This document shows, in pieces, positions 41,397-49,608 of a stretch of DNA of 56,749 bases (positions are counted from its first letter, which is position 1; the number at the start of each line of letters is the position of its first letter). The DNA is taken from the NCBI GenBank assembly GCA_017417055.1, contig JAFPZX010000098.1, positions 1 to 56,749 on the forward strand, read 5' to 3'. Both the position numbers and the translations under genes were made by a program. Below the pieces are notes generated by a model. It saw only the letters and a program-made list of their open reading frames with translations, did no database searches and was not told the origin of the DNA. This DNA is from Anaerolineaceae bacterium. GTDB taxonomy: Bacteria > Chloroflexota > Anaerolineae > Anaerolineales > Anaerolineaceae.

Positions 41397-42074
41397 TCAG
41401 AATAAAGAAAGTTGCGCTGCTTCACCGGTGTCCGGTTCCGTGGGGGTGTTTGTATCTGCTGCCGGTGTTTCCGCGGGTTTTTCTTCGATTACCGGTTTCG
41501 GGTCGAAACGTTCCTTTGCCTGTTCCAGATAGCCGGGGATCAGAGAAAAATCATGTTCGATCGCCGCGCGCAGGCTGGGTTGATGCAGAGCAGCAGCGGG
41601 ATGAAACATCGGTATAATAAGCCGGTCATTGACCCAGTGACCCTGTCCGTGAATGGAGCTGATGCGCTGCAGCGGGAAGTAACGGGCCATGGAAAAGCGC
41701 CCAAGCGTCACGATCACCAGCGGGTTGATGAGCTCGATCTGGCGGTTCAGGTATTTGGCGCAGGCGGAAAGTTCTTCCGGCAGTGGGTCCCGGTTTGAAG
41801 GCGGACGGCATTTTACCACGTTCGTAATGAAAACCTCCTGACGTTTTACCTGGGCAATGGCGAGCAGCTGGTTGAGGAAATTTCCGGCCTGTCCGACAAA
41901 AGGACGTCCGGTGGCGTTTTCATTAGCGCCAGGCCCTTCTCCGATGAAAAGTATTTTAGTTCGGATGTTCCCCTCACCGGGTACGGATTTGTCTCTTGTC
42001 AAGTGAAGCATACAATCTTTGCAGACAGAAATTTCTGCTGCCAGGGCGTTCATTTCATCCAAAAGTTTGCTCAT
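41397..42074 (-). CDS. Uracil-DNA glycosylase, family 4 (4Fe-4S)
   Basis: 225 residues. The iron-sulfur cysteines of the family are C18 and C21 (SVCKDC), C89 (VVKCRPPSNRDP) and C105. The active-site block GEGPGANENATGRPFVGQAG and the C-terminal MFHPAAALHQP (catalytic His region) are intact. It removes uracil from DNA to start base-excision repair; family 4 is common in thermophiles and anaerobes. The Pro/Glu-rich tail after ~195 is an extension. Its ATG overlaps the rimI stop by four bases, so the two are translationally coupled. Confidence 0.93.
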   Translation of the reverse strand: MSKLLDEMNALAAEISVCKDCMLHLTRDKSVPGEGNIRTKILFIGEGPGANENATGRPFVGQAGNFLNQLLAIAQVKRQEVFITNVVKCRPPSNRDPLPEELSACAKYLNRQIELINPLVIVTLGRFSMARYFPLQRISSIHGQGHWVNDRLIIPMFHPAAALHQPSLRAAIEHDFSLIPGYLEQAKERFDPKPVIEEKPAETPAADTNTPTEPDTGEAAQLSLF

Positions 42075-42553
42075 TTCGTTTCTTCTTTCATTAGTTTTTC
42101 ATAATCTTCCGGATCCAGGTTCATCAGCAGCGCATCCTCGTGGTTATCCTGGTAGTATTGTTTCCGGATGCTTTCCGTGTGGTATCCGCTGGCGTCATAC
42201 AGGTGACGTGCCGCTGCGTTTCCCGCGCGGACCTCCAGGAAGGAGACGCGTGCTCCGCCGTCATGGCAGCTTTTCAGACCGTGCAGCAAAAGCGCTCTGC
42301 CAATACCATGGAGGCGGGCGGATTCCCGGACGGCGAAATTTGCCAGATGCGCTTCATCGATGATCAGCCAGAAGACAATAAAACCCAGAATCTCACCGTC
42401 AGAACCCACGGCGACGAATGGGCGGGATGCCTCATTTTGTTCCACTTCAAAGTGATAAGAGCGTTCCGGCCAGTATAGCGCAGCGGAGGCTTTGTCGATG
42501 GCGAACACTTCCGGAATGTCTGAGGGCTTCATCGGTCTGATCGTGAATTCCAT
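42071..42553 (-). CDS. rimI: Ribosomal-protein-alanine N-acetyltransferase
   Basis: I start at MEFTIRPMKP (ATG 42553, AGGAG eight bases upstream; 160 residues). GNAT fold: VFAIDKASAALYWPERSY, then the acetyl-CoA loop in RESARLHGIGRALLLHGL and VSFLEVRAGNAAARHLYDAS, which is the RimI/TsaD-cluster signature (LEVRxxNxxAxxLY). It acetylates the N-terminal alanine of ribosomal protein S18. It sits next to tsaB and tsaE, as often found. Confidence 0.9.
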   Translation of the reverse strand: MEFTIRPMKPSDIPEVFAIDKASAALYWPERSYHFEVEQNEASRPFVAVGSDGEILGFIVFWLIIDEAHLANFAVRESARLHGIGRALLLHGLKSCHDGGARVSFLEVRAGNAAARHLYDASGYHTESIRKQYYQDNHEDALLMNLDPEDYEKLMKEETK

Positions 42554-42579
42554 TTTTCTCACTCCTGACAGGTGAAAAG

Positions 42580-43245
42580 TCAGTTCAAAATCGGGTCGTG
42601 TGTATGCAGGTAAATCGGTGAGAGGGATGAAACTGGCGGGAATTCACCTTTCTCATAAATCTTCCAGGCTGATTCGGCCAGGTAGCCTGCGCGGCGCAGA
42701 CTACCTGCCGGAGCGGACATGCGGATATTCTTGTTTTTGCGGAAAACAGAGCGCATGTCGGCATCGAATTCACCGGTGAGGATCGTCGGTTCCGTGATGG
42801 CTTCGCTGAGTGTTTCCGCGGTGTAAATTTCAATCGCTTCCCGGCTGACCCAGCGGTTCCGTCTCACGTCATAAAAGGATGCGGCCAGTTTCCCCCGTCC
42901 TGCCTGTAAAAAAGCGCAGAGGGGAATGTCATCTGTGGGCTGCTGATTGGCAGTGATATCCAGTGTTGGAACGCCGATAACGGGAATGCCCAACCCAAGA
43001 GAGATGCCCTTTGCGAAGGAGAGCCCGACACGCAGGCTGGTGAATGAACCGGGCCCAAGCGCGACACCGACGGCTTTCAGTTTCTTTTTTTCTAATTCGA
43101 GGTTTTCCAGCATTTCGTCAACTGCCGGCGCCAGAGAGACCGTGTGACGGTGGGGACTGGTCCAGCTGCTTTCTGCCAGAACTTCCGTGCCGTTATAAAC
43201 AGCGATGCCCAAACGGGCTGTTGAGGTATCAATTGCGAGGATCAT
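42580..43245 (-). CDS. tsaB: tRNA threonylcarbamoyladenosine protein TsaB
   Basis: 221 residues of the ASKHA fold: MILAIDTSTARLGIAVY at the start and VGVALGPGSFTSLRVGLSFA, the TsaB signature. TsaB is an inactive paralogue of TsaD that forms the TsaBD(E) complex for the universal t6A37 modification of ANN-decoding tRNAs. The ribosome site is weak, but it lies eleven bases after tsaE, consistent with an operon tsaE-tsaB-rimI-UDG. tsaD and tsaC are not in the window. Confidence 0.93.
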   Translation of the reverse strand: MILAIDTSTARLGIAVYNGTEVLAESSWTSPHRHTVSLAPAVDEMLENLELEKKKLKAVGVALGPGSFTSLRVGLSFAKGISLGLGIPVIGVPTLDITANQQPTDDIPLCAFLQAGRGKLAASFYDVRRNRWVSREAIEIYTAETLSEAITEPTILTGEFDADMRSVFRKNKNIRMSAPAGSLRRAGYLAESAWKIYEKGEFPPVSSLSPIYLHTHDPILN

Positions 43246-43256
43246 ATTCTATTTCT

Positions 43257-43751
43257 TCATACTCCGAAACTGCTGCGGCGGAATTCCGCGGCTAACGCGG
43301 TGTAACGTTTCCCTGTGGGTTTGAGGGTGAAGCTGCGGATGTCGTCGTCGATATATTTCATTTGGATCCAAAGACGTTCCCGGGGAAGCACTGCTTCGAT
43401 CAGCTCTGCCCATTCAATTAAAAGCGGTCCTTTTTGCAGCATCCGCTCAAAATCGAGCTCTTCCGCTTCCCAGATACTGCCGATGCGGTAGGCGTCCATA
43501 TGAAAAAGAATGCTGCTGTCGCTGCGGTAATATTCATTTACAAGCACAAAAGTGGGACTGGTAACGGGATCTGGTGATCCCCAGCCCTTTGCGACGCCGC
43601 TGATGAGGGTGGTTTTTCCGGCTCCCAGGTCGCCGCTCAGTCCGATCAGATCACCGGGTTTGAGCAGATTTCCCAGCCGCATACCAAACCGCCGCGTCTG
43701 ATCCGCACTGCGGCTGAAGCATTCAACTGTATTTGGGTCCAAGATTGGCAT
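43257..43751 (-). CDS. tsaE: tRNA threonylcarbamoyladenosine ATPase TsaE
   Basis: 164 residues with Walker A GDLGAGKTTLISG, switch I region VTSPTFVLVNEY, and LFHMDAYRIGS / LLIEWAELIEAVLP of the TsaE family. It is the ATPase that resets the TsaBD complex. The C-terminus has a short family-atypical tail. Followed closely by tsaB. Confidence 0.94.
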   Translation of the reverse strand: MPILDPNTVECFSRSADQTRRFGMRLGNLLKPGDLIGLSGDLGAGKTTLISGVAKGWGSPDPVTSPTFVLVNEYYRSDSSILFHMDAYRIGSIWEAEELDFERMLQKGPLLIEWAELIEAVLPRERLWIQMKYIDDDIRSFTLKPTGKRYTALAAEFRRSSFGV

Positions 43752-43774
43752 AACGATTGCACCTTATTTATAAT

Positions 43775-43981
43775 TTAAGATGAAGGATTTTGAGGGGATT
43801 CCCGGACAGGTGTTCCTTTGATTCTTTTGGCGAGATCCCGGCGGGATAAAAAGATTTTATGCCCGCAAGTCAGACATTCAAGACCGATGTCTGCACCGAT
43901 GCGGACAACTTTCCATTCAAATCCACCGCAGGGATGAGCTTTGCGCAGGGTCACGCGGTCATTTACCTCAATGCTCTCCAT
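43775..43981 (-). CDS. DUF951 family small protein
   Basis: 68 residues. The pattern [20 protein letters not shown], then [19 protein letters not shown], is the DUF951 signature, with one HPCG and one CxxCG pair that look able to bind zinc. The fold resembles a small OB-like nucleic-acid-binding module. It is first in the run with tsaE, tsaB and rimI, 23 bases upstream of tsaE. Function is not established. Confidence 0.85.
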   Translation of the reverse strand: MESIEVNDRVTLRKAHPCGGFEWKVVRIGADIGLECLTCGHKIFLSRRDLAKRIKGTPVRESPQNPSS

Positions 43982-44067
43982 CTTTATAATTATAAAGCAA
44001 ATTGTAAAAGCGTCAGTGTTATTTCATAAAACAACGGGCGGGAAAACAGGAACCTGATTGAAACTAA

Positions 44068-44160
44068 GGAAGTACTGATTAATTGGAGCTCGGGGACGGT
44101 TCTCCCGAGGAACGAGGGGGAACTGTCCTCTCGCTTTCACCGGAATTAATCAGCGTTTCC
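44068..44160. mobile_element. 93-bp MITE with CTAA target duplication
   Basis: Ends GGAAGTACTGATTAATT and (reverse strand) GGAAACGCTGATTAATT form a 17-bp imperfect inverted repeat. The element is flanked by CTAA at 44064-44067 and 44161-44164, the 4-bp YTAR-type duplication of IS5-family insertion. The right end is identical over 17 bases to the left end of the IS-like element at 55527. The inside is a GGGGACGGTTC-type hairpin. Beside it, 44162-44193 has an 11-bp tandem repeat (TAAGRTTATTC). No gene is recognised in 43982-44351. Confidence 0.85.
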
Positions 44161-44351
44161 CTAAGATTATTCTAAGGTTATTCTAAGGTTCACTTGTTAA
44201 AACAAACTATTGAGAGAGAGATTTCTTTCTGCTGTCCGAGAGTGTTTTCCCCTGAGTTTTCCCCCAACATCGGGCAATATGAAATGACAGTCTCTCTTTC
44301 ATTTTTTTAAACGTACGGACAAAATACGAATAACACCGTATTCGGAGCGGA

Positions 44352-45833
44352 ATGAAAAAAATCGATAGAAAAACCATCTTTTTCCTGTTGCTTATGGCTG
44401 CTGCGCTTTGCGGCTGCAGCCAGCGTTCTGTTCCCACGGAAAATGAGATTTTGACAGTACCGGCCGGCAGGAAAAGTATTGAAAAAACAGTTATATTTAT
44501 TGGTAATGTTACCGGCGGACAGACTGCCTCTCTTAATTGGAGCACAAAAGGTGTTATCGATACAGTGAATGTTAAGCTGGGTGATTCAGTAGCGGAGGGG
44601 CAGGTGCTTGCTTCGCTTGCGGGTGATTCGCTTTCCACTGATGTGGTCAATGCCGAGATCCCGCTTATCACGGCACTGGATGAATTGGATGATGTGTTGT
44701 ATTCCGAAACAGCAAAAGCGCAGGCATACAAAGATCTGAAAGACAAAGAGGGGGCAATGATTGATTCCGAAAAAGCACAGGAAAGCCTGAAATATCCCCG
44801 CGCTGTCACTTCTGATATCAAATATTGGTCAGAACAGACACAAATTGCCCGTGAAACGTATGAAGAAGCGCTGGGCAGCTTTAATGACGCAGTCAGCTGG
44901 CGGAACAGTCCCGAAAAAGGGGAACGGAATGAATATGACGCGAGACGCAAGAAAATGCTGACCGCGCTGAATAAATATGCCGAAGTTTACAACAATTATC
45001 TGTATTACAGTGGGAAAGCAACGGAAAATGATAAAGCACAGGCAGCTGCTGACATTGAAGTCGCAAAAGCTGCTTATGAAAACGCATTGAAAGTTTTTCA
45101 ATCGTACAGTGTTTATCCGCGGGAAAAGGACCTTTCTGCGGTGCAGTTGAAAATTGAAAATGCACAGAATACCTACAACCGCAGGAATATTGTTGCTTCC
45201 ATTAATGGTGTTGTTACAGAGATTTACGCCCGTGAAGGTGATTATGTCACACAGAGTGCGGCGGCTTTTCGCCTTGACAGTATGGATCACCTGTATATTC
45301 CTTTGAATATCTCGGAAATTGATATTTTGGAAATTCACGATGGAATGAAGGCAAGAATCGTGCTTGACGCGGAACCGGATGTTTCTTATGACGGCATAGT
45401 CACGACAGTTTCCTCCTCCGGAACGGAATCCGGCAGCCGTGTGACGTTCCAAACCATGGTTGAAATTCTGGAACCGGATGAAAAGGTAAAAATCGGGATG
45501 ACGGGCGAAGTCAATCTGATTTTAGATGAAGCGGAAAACGCGTTGATCGTTCCCGCTAATGCTGTATATTCTGATCAGGGAACATGGTATGTGGGTATAT
45601 CGAACGGAACAACGTGTAATGAAGTGCCGGTGACGATTGGGATAACGACAGATACTTTAGTCCAGATCAGCAGCGGATTTGTGAATGAAGGTGATTTGAT
45701 TTGTGTACCTTCCCTGGACAACAGTATCTTACGGGATATGGGCCTGGAGAACAGCAGCGAAGGCAATAATATGCAGACTCCTGCTGAAAAAGTTACTGAA
45801 ACTGTGCCTCCCAGCGGGAGCAGTGAGGATTGA
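44352..45833 (+). CDS. HlyD/MacA-like adaptor lipoprotein 1
   Basis: 493 residues; ATG 44352 after GGAGCGGA. The lipobox is LLLMAAALCGCSQ (Cys24), so it is anchored in the membrane outer leaflet. The body has the membrane-fusion-protein order: a biotinyl-lipoyl half (LNWSTKGVIDTVNVKLGDSV), a long alpha hairpin (~100-270, with SVYPREKDLSAVQLKIENAQ), the second lipoyl half (ASINGVVTEIYAREGDYV), then beta-barrel and C-terminal domains. First of six co-oriented genes; the next ATG is two bases past its stop. It should work with the MacB-like ATPase/permease in export. Partner to the adaptor at 45836. Confidence 0.88.
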   Translation: MKKIDRKTIFFLLLMAAALCGCSQRSVPTENEILTVPAGRKSIEKTVIFIGNVTGGQTASLNWSTKGVIDTVNVKLGDSVAEGQVLASLAGDSLSTDVVNAEIPLITALDELDDVLYSETAKAQAYKDLKDKEGAMIDSEKAQESLKYPRAVTSDIKYWSEQTQIARETYEEALGSFNDAVSWRNSPEKGERNEYDARRKKMLTALNKYAEVYNNYLYYSGKATENDKAQAAADIEVAKAAYENALKVFQSYSVYPREKDLSAVQLKIENAQNTYNRRNIVASINGVVTEIYAREGDYVTQSAAAFRLDSMDHLYIPLNISEIDILEIHDGMKARIVLDAEPDVSYDGIVTTVSSSGTESGSRVTFQTMVEILEPDEKVKIGMTGEVNLILDEAENALIVPANAVYSDQGTWYVGISNGTTCNEVPVTIGITTDTLVQISSGFVNEGDLICVPSLDNSILRDMGLENSSEGNNMQTPAEKVTETVPPSGSSED

Positions 45834-45835
45834 GT

Positions 45836-47428
45836 ATGGACCGGAAAATAAAAAAACCGCGGGCAAAAATCAGCCGAAAAGCCTGGATCACGATCATTAT
45901 TCTGTTAGTGATCCTGTTGGGTTTAGTGGGATATGGTTATTACAGTTACCAACAGACGAAAGCACTGATCGAAGAGAAACAAAATGAAGCGGCTGAACTG
46001 GAACCTGATACGGAAATAATCCAGCGGGGTGAACTGACAAACACGCTGGATGATATTGAAGGTATTGTGCGGTCCAATCAGTCAGTATATCTGTATTGGC
46101 AGACCTCCGGTACGGTTGACTCGGTCAATGTGGAAGTTGGGGATCCGGTGAAAAAAGGAGATATTCTTGCGGAATTGGATCGTTCCACGATCGACTCAAC
46201 CATCATCGACGCGGAAGTGACCAAAGAACAGGCGGAAGAAAGCCTGGAACGGCTTTATACCTCTACGCTGAACCTGGAACAGGCCCGGACGAAAATGGTT
46301 CAGGCCAAAAAGTCTGTGGAAGATGCAGAGAAAGCGCTGAACAGTCTGGGGCTGGTACGTTCGGATCTTGTTGAGCTTGGTGTGAAATATGACGATTATC
46401 AGCGTGCTATAGCCAATTATGAAAGCGCGAAAGAATATTTTGATTCGGTCAGTATGCTGGACCTGGACAACGTTATCCGTATCAGAGCTTTGTCGGCGAT
46501 GGAAAGCGCAAAATCGCAGATGGATTCTGCGAAGGCGCAATATGGCTGGTTCAATGGTGAATCCGAAGAGATTGATGTTCAGAAAGCGGATGCTGCATTG
46601 AAACTTGCCAATGCGCAGCTGGACGACGCGGTCCGTGCTTATAACCGCATCAAAGACGGTCCTACTTCCAACCAGGTTCGTTCTATTCAGGCACAGATCG
46701 ATGCCGCCGCCGCGACGGTCAACACGGCCAAAATCATTTCCCCGATCAACGGGACTGTGGCGCAGGTGGAAGCGAAACCATTTGATGTGATTTCCTATGA
46801 AAAAACATCGGCCGCAAGGGATATTTTAGCAGTGCGCATCGATGACCTGAGTTCCCATTATATCGATATCAGCGTGACGGAGCTGGAAATCAACAATATC
46901 CATCTCGGTCAGGAGGTCAGTATTACCTTTGACGCGATCCCGCTGCGGAAATATACCGGTACGATCGTTAACATTTCCAACGCCGGCACGGTCAATAACC
47001 TTTCCGTGAATTTTGACCTGACTGTCAAAATGGATGAAGTGGATAATTCTATTAAATCCGGTATGATGGCGGATGTCGCAATCGTTACGGAACAGGTGGA
47101 GGATGCGCTTTACGTCTCACAGAAGGCTGTATCTGTGGCGGAAGACGGAACCACACGGATCGTCCGCAAACTGATGCCGGATGGATCTTATCTTGATGTG
47201 CCGGTTAAGCTTGGGATGCAGGCCGGTTCAAATGTACAGATCATCAGTGACCAGCTAAAAGAAGGCGACGAAGTGGCTGTTAATAAAGTTACTTCGCAGT
47301 TTTCCAATACCAATTTGAGTTTTGGAAACATGATAAATGTCAATATTGGGGCTCCTGCAGGCGGCGGCAGACCGGGCAGCGGGGAATATGGCAGTGGAAG
47401 ACCTTCCGGCGGCGGAAGACCCCGCTAA
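45836..47428 (+). CDS. HlyD/MacA-like membrane-anchored adaptor 1
   Basis: I start at MDRKIKKPRAK (ATG 45836; 530 residues). An N-terminal transmembrane anchor (TIIILLVILLGLVGYGYY) is followed by the adaptor order: lipoyl half (LYWQTSGTVDSVNVEVGDPV), a predicted alpha hairpin (~110-290), lipoyl half (SPINGTVAQVEAKPFDVI), barrel, and a C-terminal glycine-rich tail (GAPAGGGRPGSGEYGSG). It is unlike the lipoprotein upstream in anchor type but shares the fold. Gene pair plus ABC components suggests a MacAB-type efflux machine. Confidence 0.88.
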   Translation: MDRKIKKPRAKISRKAWITIIILLVILLGLVGYGYYSYQQTKALIEEKQNEAAELEPDTEIIQRGELTNTLDDIEGIVRSNQSVYLYWQTSGTVDSVNVEVGDPVKKGDILAELDRSTIDSTIIDAEVTKEQAEESLERLYTSTLNLEQARTKMVQAKKSVEDAEKALNSLGLVRSDLVELGVKYDDYQRAIANYESAKEYFDSVSMLDLDNVIRIRALSAMESAKSQMDSAKAQYGWFNGESEEIDVQKADAALKLANAQLDDAVRAYNRIKDGPTSNQVRSIQAQIDAAAATVNTAKIISPINGTVAQVEAKPFDVISYEKTSAARDILAVRIDDLSSHYIDISVTELEINNIHLGQEVSITFDAIPLRKYTGTIVNISNAGTVNNLSVNFDLTVKMDEVDNSIKSGMMADVAIVTEQVEDALYVSQKAVSVAEDGTTRIVRKLMPDGSYLDVPVKLGMQAGSNVQIISDQLKEGDEVAVNKVTSQFSNTNLSFGNMINVNIGAPAGGGRPGSGEYGSGRPSGGGRPR

Positions 47429-47458
47429 AAAGGGATTGAGCGGATAAAGAGAGCAGTT

Positions 47459-48355
47459 ATGAGTGAGATCGGTGTAATTCATACGGAACATATCAAAAAA
47501 TACTACATCATGGGCGATGTTGAAGTGCGTGCCCTGAATGATATCACCCTGGATATTTATAAAGGGGAACTGGCTGCTATCATGGGACCGTCCGGTTCGG
47601 GAAAATCCACGCTCATGAATATCCTCGGCTGTCTTGACCGTCCAACTGATGGGATCTACAAGCTGGGTGGTGAATTGGTGTCGAATATGAATGATTCCCA
47701 GCTCGCGGATGTGCGGAACCGGAAAATCGGATTTGTGTTTCAGAGTTTTAATCTGCTGCCCCGTTCCACTGCGTTGGAAAATGTCCTGCTGCCTACGCTT
47801 TATTCAAAAAACAAAGCCAATGCCAAACAACGCGCGATCGAGGCGCTGGAACTGGTAGGTCTGGGCGCCCGTCTCAATCACAAACCAAAGGAAATGTCCG
47901 GTGGGCAGCAGCAGCGTGTGGCGATTGCCCGTGCGCTCATCAATGATCCTGAAATTATCATGGCCGATGAACCGACCGGAAACCTGGACAGCAAGTCCGG
48001 GAAAGAAATTATGGAACTCCTTATCCGTTTGAACAAGGAACAGGGGAAAACGATTATTCTGGTCACGCATGACCCGAAAATCGGGAAACAGGTACCACGT
48101 GTCATCTCGGTATTTGACGGAATGCTCGGTTCGGAAGAGGAGCAGGCAGAACTCAAACGCTGGACGGATGTGAACTATTCCAAGCTGGAAGGACTGGCGA
48201 ATGAAAAGGCAGCCCTTGCCGATGACCATTCGTCTCAAGATAACGCTTCAAAATCATCTGTTCCGGAAGAGGAAGATGACGAGTATGATGATGACGAATA
48301 CGAAGATGATGATGAAGAATATGAAGACGATGACGAAGGAGAGGCGGAAGAATGA
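47459..48355 (+). CDS. MacB-type ABC transporter ATPase with acidic tail
   Basis: 298 residues. LolD/MacB-type ATPase: IMGPSGSGKSTLMNILGCLD (Walker A), FQSFNLLPRSTALENVLLP (Q-loop), EMSGGQQQRVAIARAL, IIMADEPTGNLDSKSG and LVTHDPKIG. The core ends near ~225. The last ~70 residues are an extension with a run of Asp/Glu/Tyr (EEEDDEYDDDEYEDDDEEYE), not usual in the family. The stop overlaps the start of the permease gene by four bases. It should energise the machine with the adaptors on both sides. Confidence 0.94.
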   Translation: MSEIGVIHTEHIKKYYIMGDVEVRALNDITLDIYKGELAAIMGPSGSGKSTLMNILGCLDRPTDGIYKLGGELVSNMNDSQLADVRNRKIGFVFQSFNLLPRSTALENVLLPTLYSKNKANAKQRAIEALELVGLGARLNHKPKEMSGGQQQRVAIARALINDPEIIMADEPTGNLDSKSGKEIMELLIRLNKEQGKTIILVTHDPKIGKQVPRVISVFDGMLGSEEEQAELKRWTDVNYSKLEGLANEKAALADDHSSQDNASKSSVPEEEDDEYDDDEYEDDDEEYEDDDEGEAEE

Positions 48356-49581
48356 ATATTGCGACGCTCATCAAAGAGGCGATGAAATCCATCACTTCAA
48401 ATAAAGTCCGTTCTTTTCTGACGATGCTGGGTATTTTTATTGGCGTCGGAGCAGTCATTGCCATGATGTCTGTCGGTGAAGGTGCCCAGAACACGATTAC
48501 AAATTCCCTGAGTTCGCTCGGTACGCAGACACTTTATCTTTCTCCCGGTAATTTTACGGAAAATGTTCGTAACGCGCGTGACCTGACAAATGATGATGTT
48601 TCTGCAATTGCTCAGTTGGATTGCGTTGATATTATCGCTCCGGTCGTTTCCCAGTCTTATACCATCTCACAAAGCAATGGGAAAACCGTGAATGCCACGG
48701 TTACCGGTGTTGTTCCGGGGTATCTGACTGTGAATAATGACGACATGCTGCTTGGCAGTTACGTTACACAGGAAAATATTGACGGAAAAGAAATGGTTGC
48801 TGTCATCGGTACGGAAATCAACAAATCGCTCTTTGGCGCGACGAATTCGAATTCTATTGGAGAAACGATCCGCATCATGGGACAGCCTTATCGTGTCATT
48901 GGCGTCCTTGCGGAAAAAGGGAGTTCCACTTTGGGAATCTCTCGAGACCGGAATGTCTTTATTCCGCTTTCTACCGCACAGTCCCGCTTGATGACGCGGC
49001 AGAAAAACAGTGTGTCTCAGGCGGCGATTCTGGTGAAGTCAACCTATAATTTGGCAGACGCGCAAAAAGAAATCGAAAGCCTGATGCAGGACCGGCACGG
49101 TATCTTTGAAGGAAATCCGAATGATTTCCAGGTTATGAATGTGCAGGAAATTCTCGATGCTGTGGGTGATATTATGGGGACGTTTACTCTGTTTCTCGGC
49201 GGAGTGGCGGCAATTTCGCTGCTGGTCGGCGGAATCGGGATCATGAACATTATGTTGGTGACCGTCAGTGAACGTACCCGGGAGATCGGTCTGCGCAAAG
49301 CGCTGGGAGCCAAAAAGGGTGATATCCTTGCCCAGTTCCTTGTCGAATCATCCGTACTGTCGCTCGTCGGCGGTGTGCTTGGAATTGGATTTGGGCTGCT
49401 TTTGGCGTATGGTATTGCCCGGATTGCTTCGATAACGGGAAATAATTTGTCTATTTCGATCAACCCGCTGATCATCATCGGCGCGACTCTTTTCTCGATT
49501 GCGGTCGGTCTGTTTTTCGGGGTATATCCGGCAAACAAAGCTTCCAATCTTGAACCGGTTATCGCGCTGCGGTCTGAATAA
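48352..49581 (+). CDS. MacB-type ABC transporter permease (FtsX-like)
   Basis: 409 residues: MacB_PCD plus FtsX domains. An N-terminal helix (MLGIFIGVGAVIAMMSVGEG) is followed by a ~220-residue extracytoplasmic domain and three C-terminal helices (ISLLVGGIGIMNIMLVTVSE..., SVLSLVGGVLGIGFGLLLAY, TLFSIAVGLFFGVYPANKA). The conserved TREIGLRKALGAKKGDIL coupling helix and ANKASNLEPVIALR end are typical. Probably a mechanotransmission-type exporter of peptides, lipoproteins or drugs rather than a channel. Coupled to the ATPase gene by overlap. Confidence 0.94.
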   Translation: MNIATLIKEAMKSITSNKVRSFLTMLGIFIGVGAVIAMMSVGEGAQNTITNSLSSLGTQTLYLSPGNFTENVRNARDLTNDDVSAIAQLDCVDIIAPVVSQSYTISQSNGKTVNATVTGVVPGYLTVNNDDMLLGSYVTQENIDGKEMVAVIGTEINKSLFGATNSNSIGETIRIMGQPYRVIGVLAEKGSSTLGISRDRNVFIPLSTAQSRLMTRQKNSVSQAAILVKSTYNLADAQKEIESLMQDRHGIFEGNPNDFQVMNVQEILDAVGDIMGTFTLFLGGVAAISLLVGGIGIMNIMLVTVSERTREIGLRKALGAKKGDILAQFLVESSVLSLVGGVLGIGFGLLLAYGIARIASITGNNLSISINPLIIIGATLFSIAVGLFFGVYPANKASNLEPVIALRSE

Positions 49582-49608
49582 CGGACGTATATTGGAGATA
49601 TATTGGTA

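Noticed and set aside
43982-44351. A small gene or sRNA in the gap before the efflux operon
   Set aside because: The gap is explained by the 93-bp MITE, an 11-bp tandem repeat and leader sequence; no coding frame with a ribosome site was found.
44207-44950. A 247-residue Ser-rich minus-strand frame over the start of the adaptor gene
   Set aside because: Overlaps a clear lipoprotein signal and lipoyl domain; Ser-rich composition is typical of an antisense artefact.
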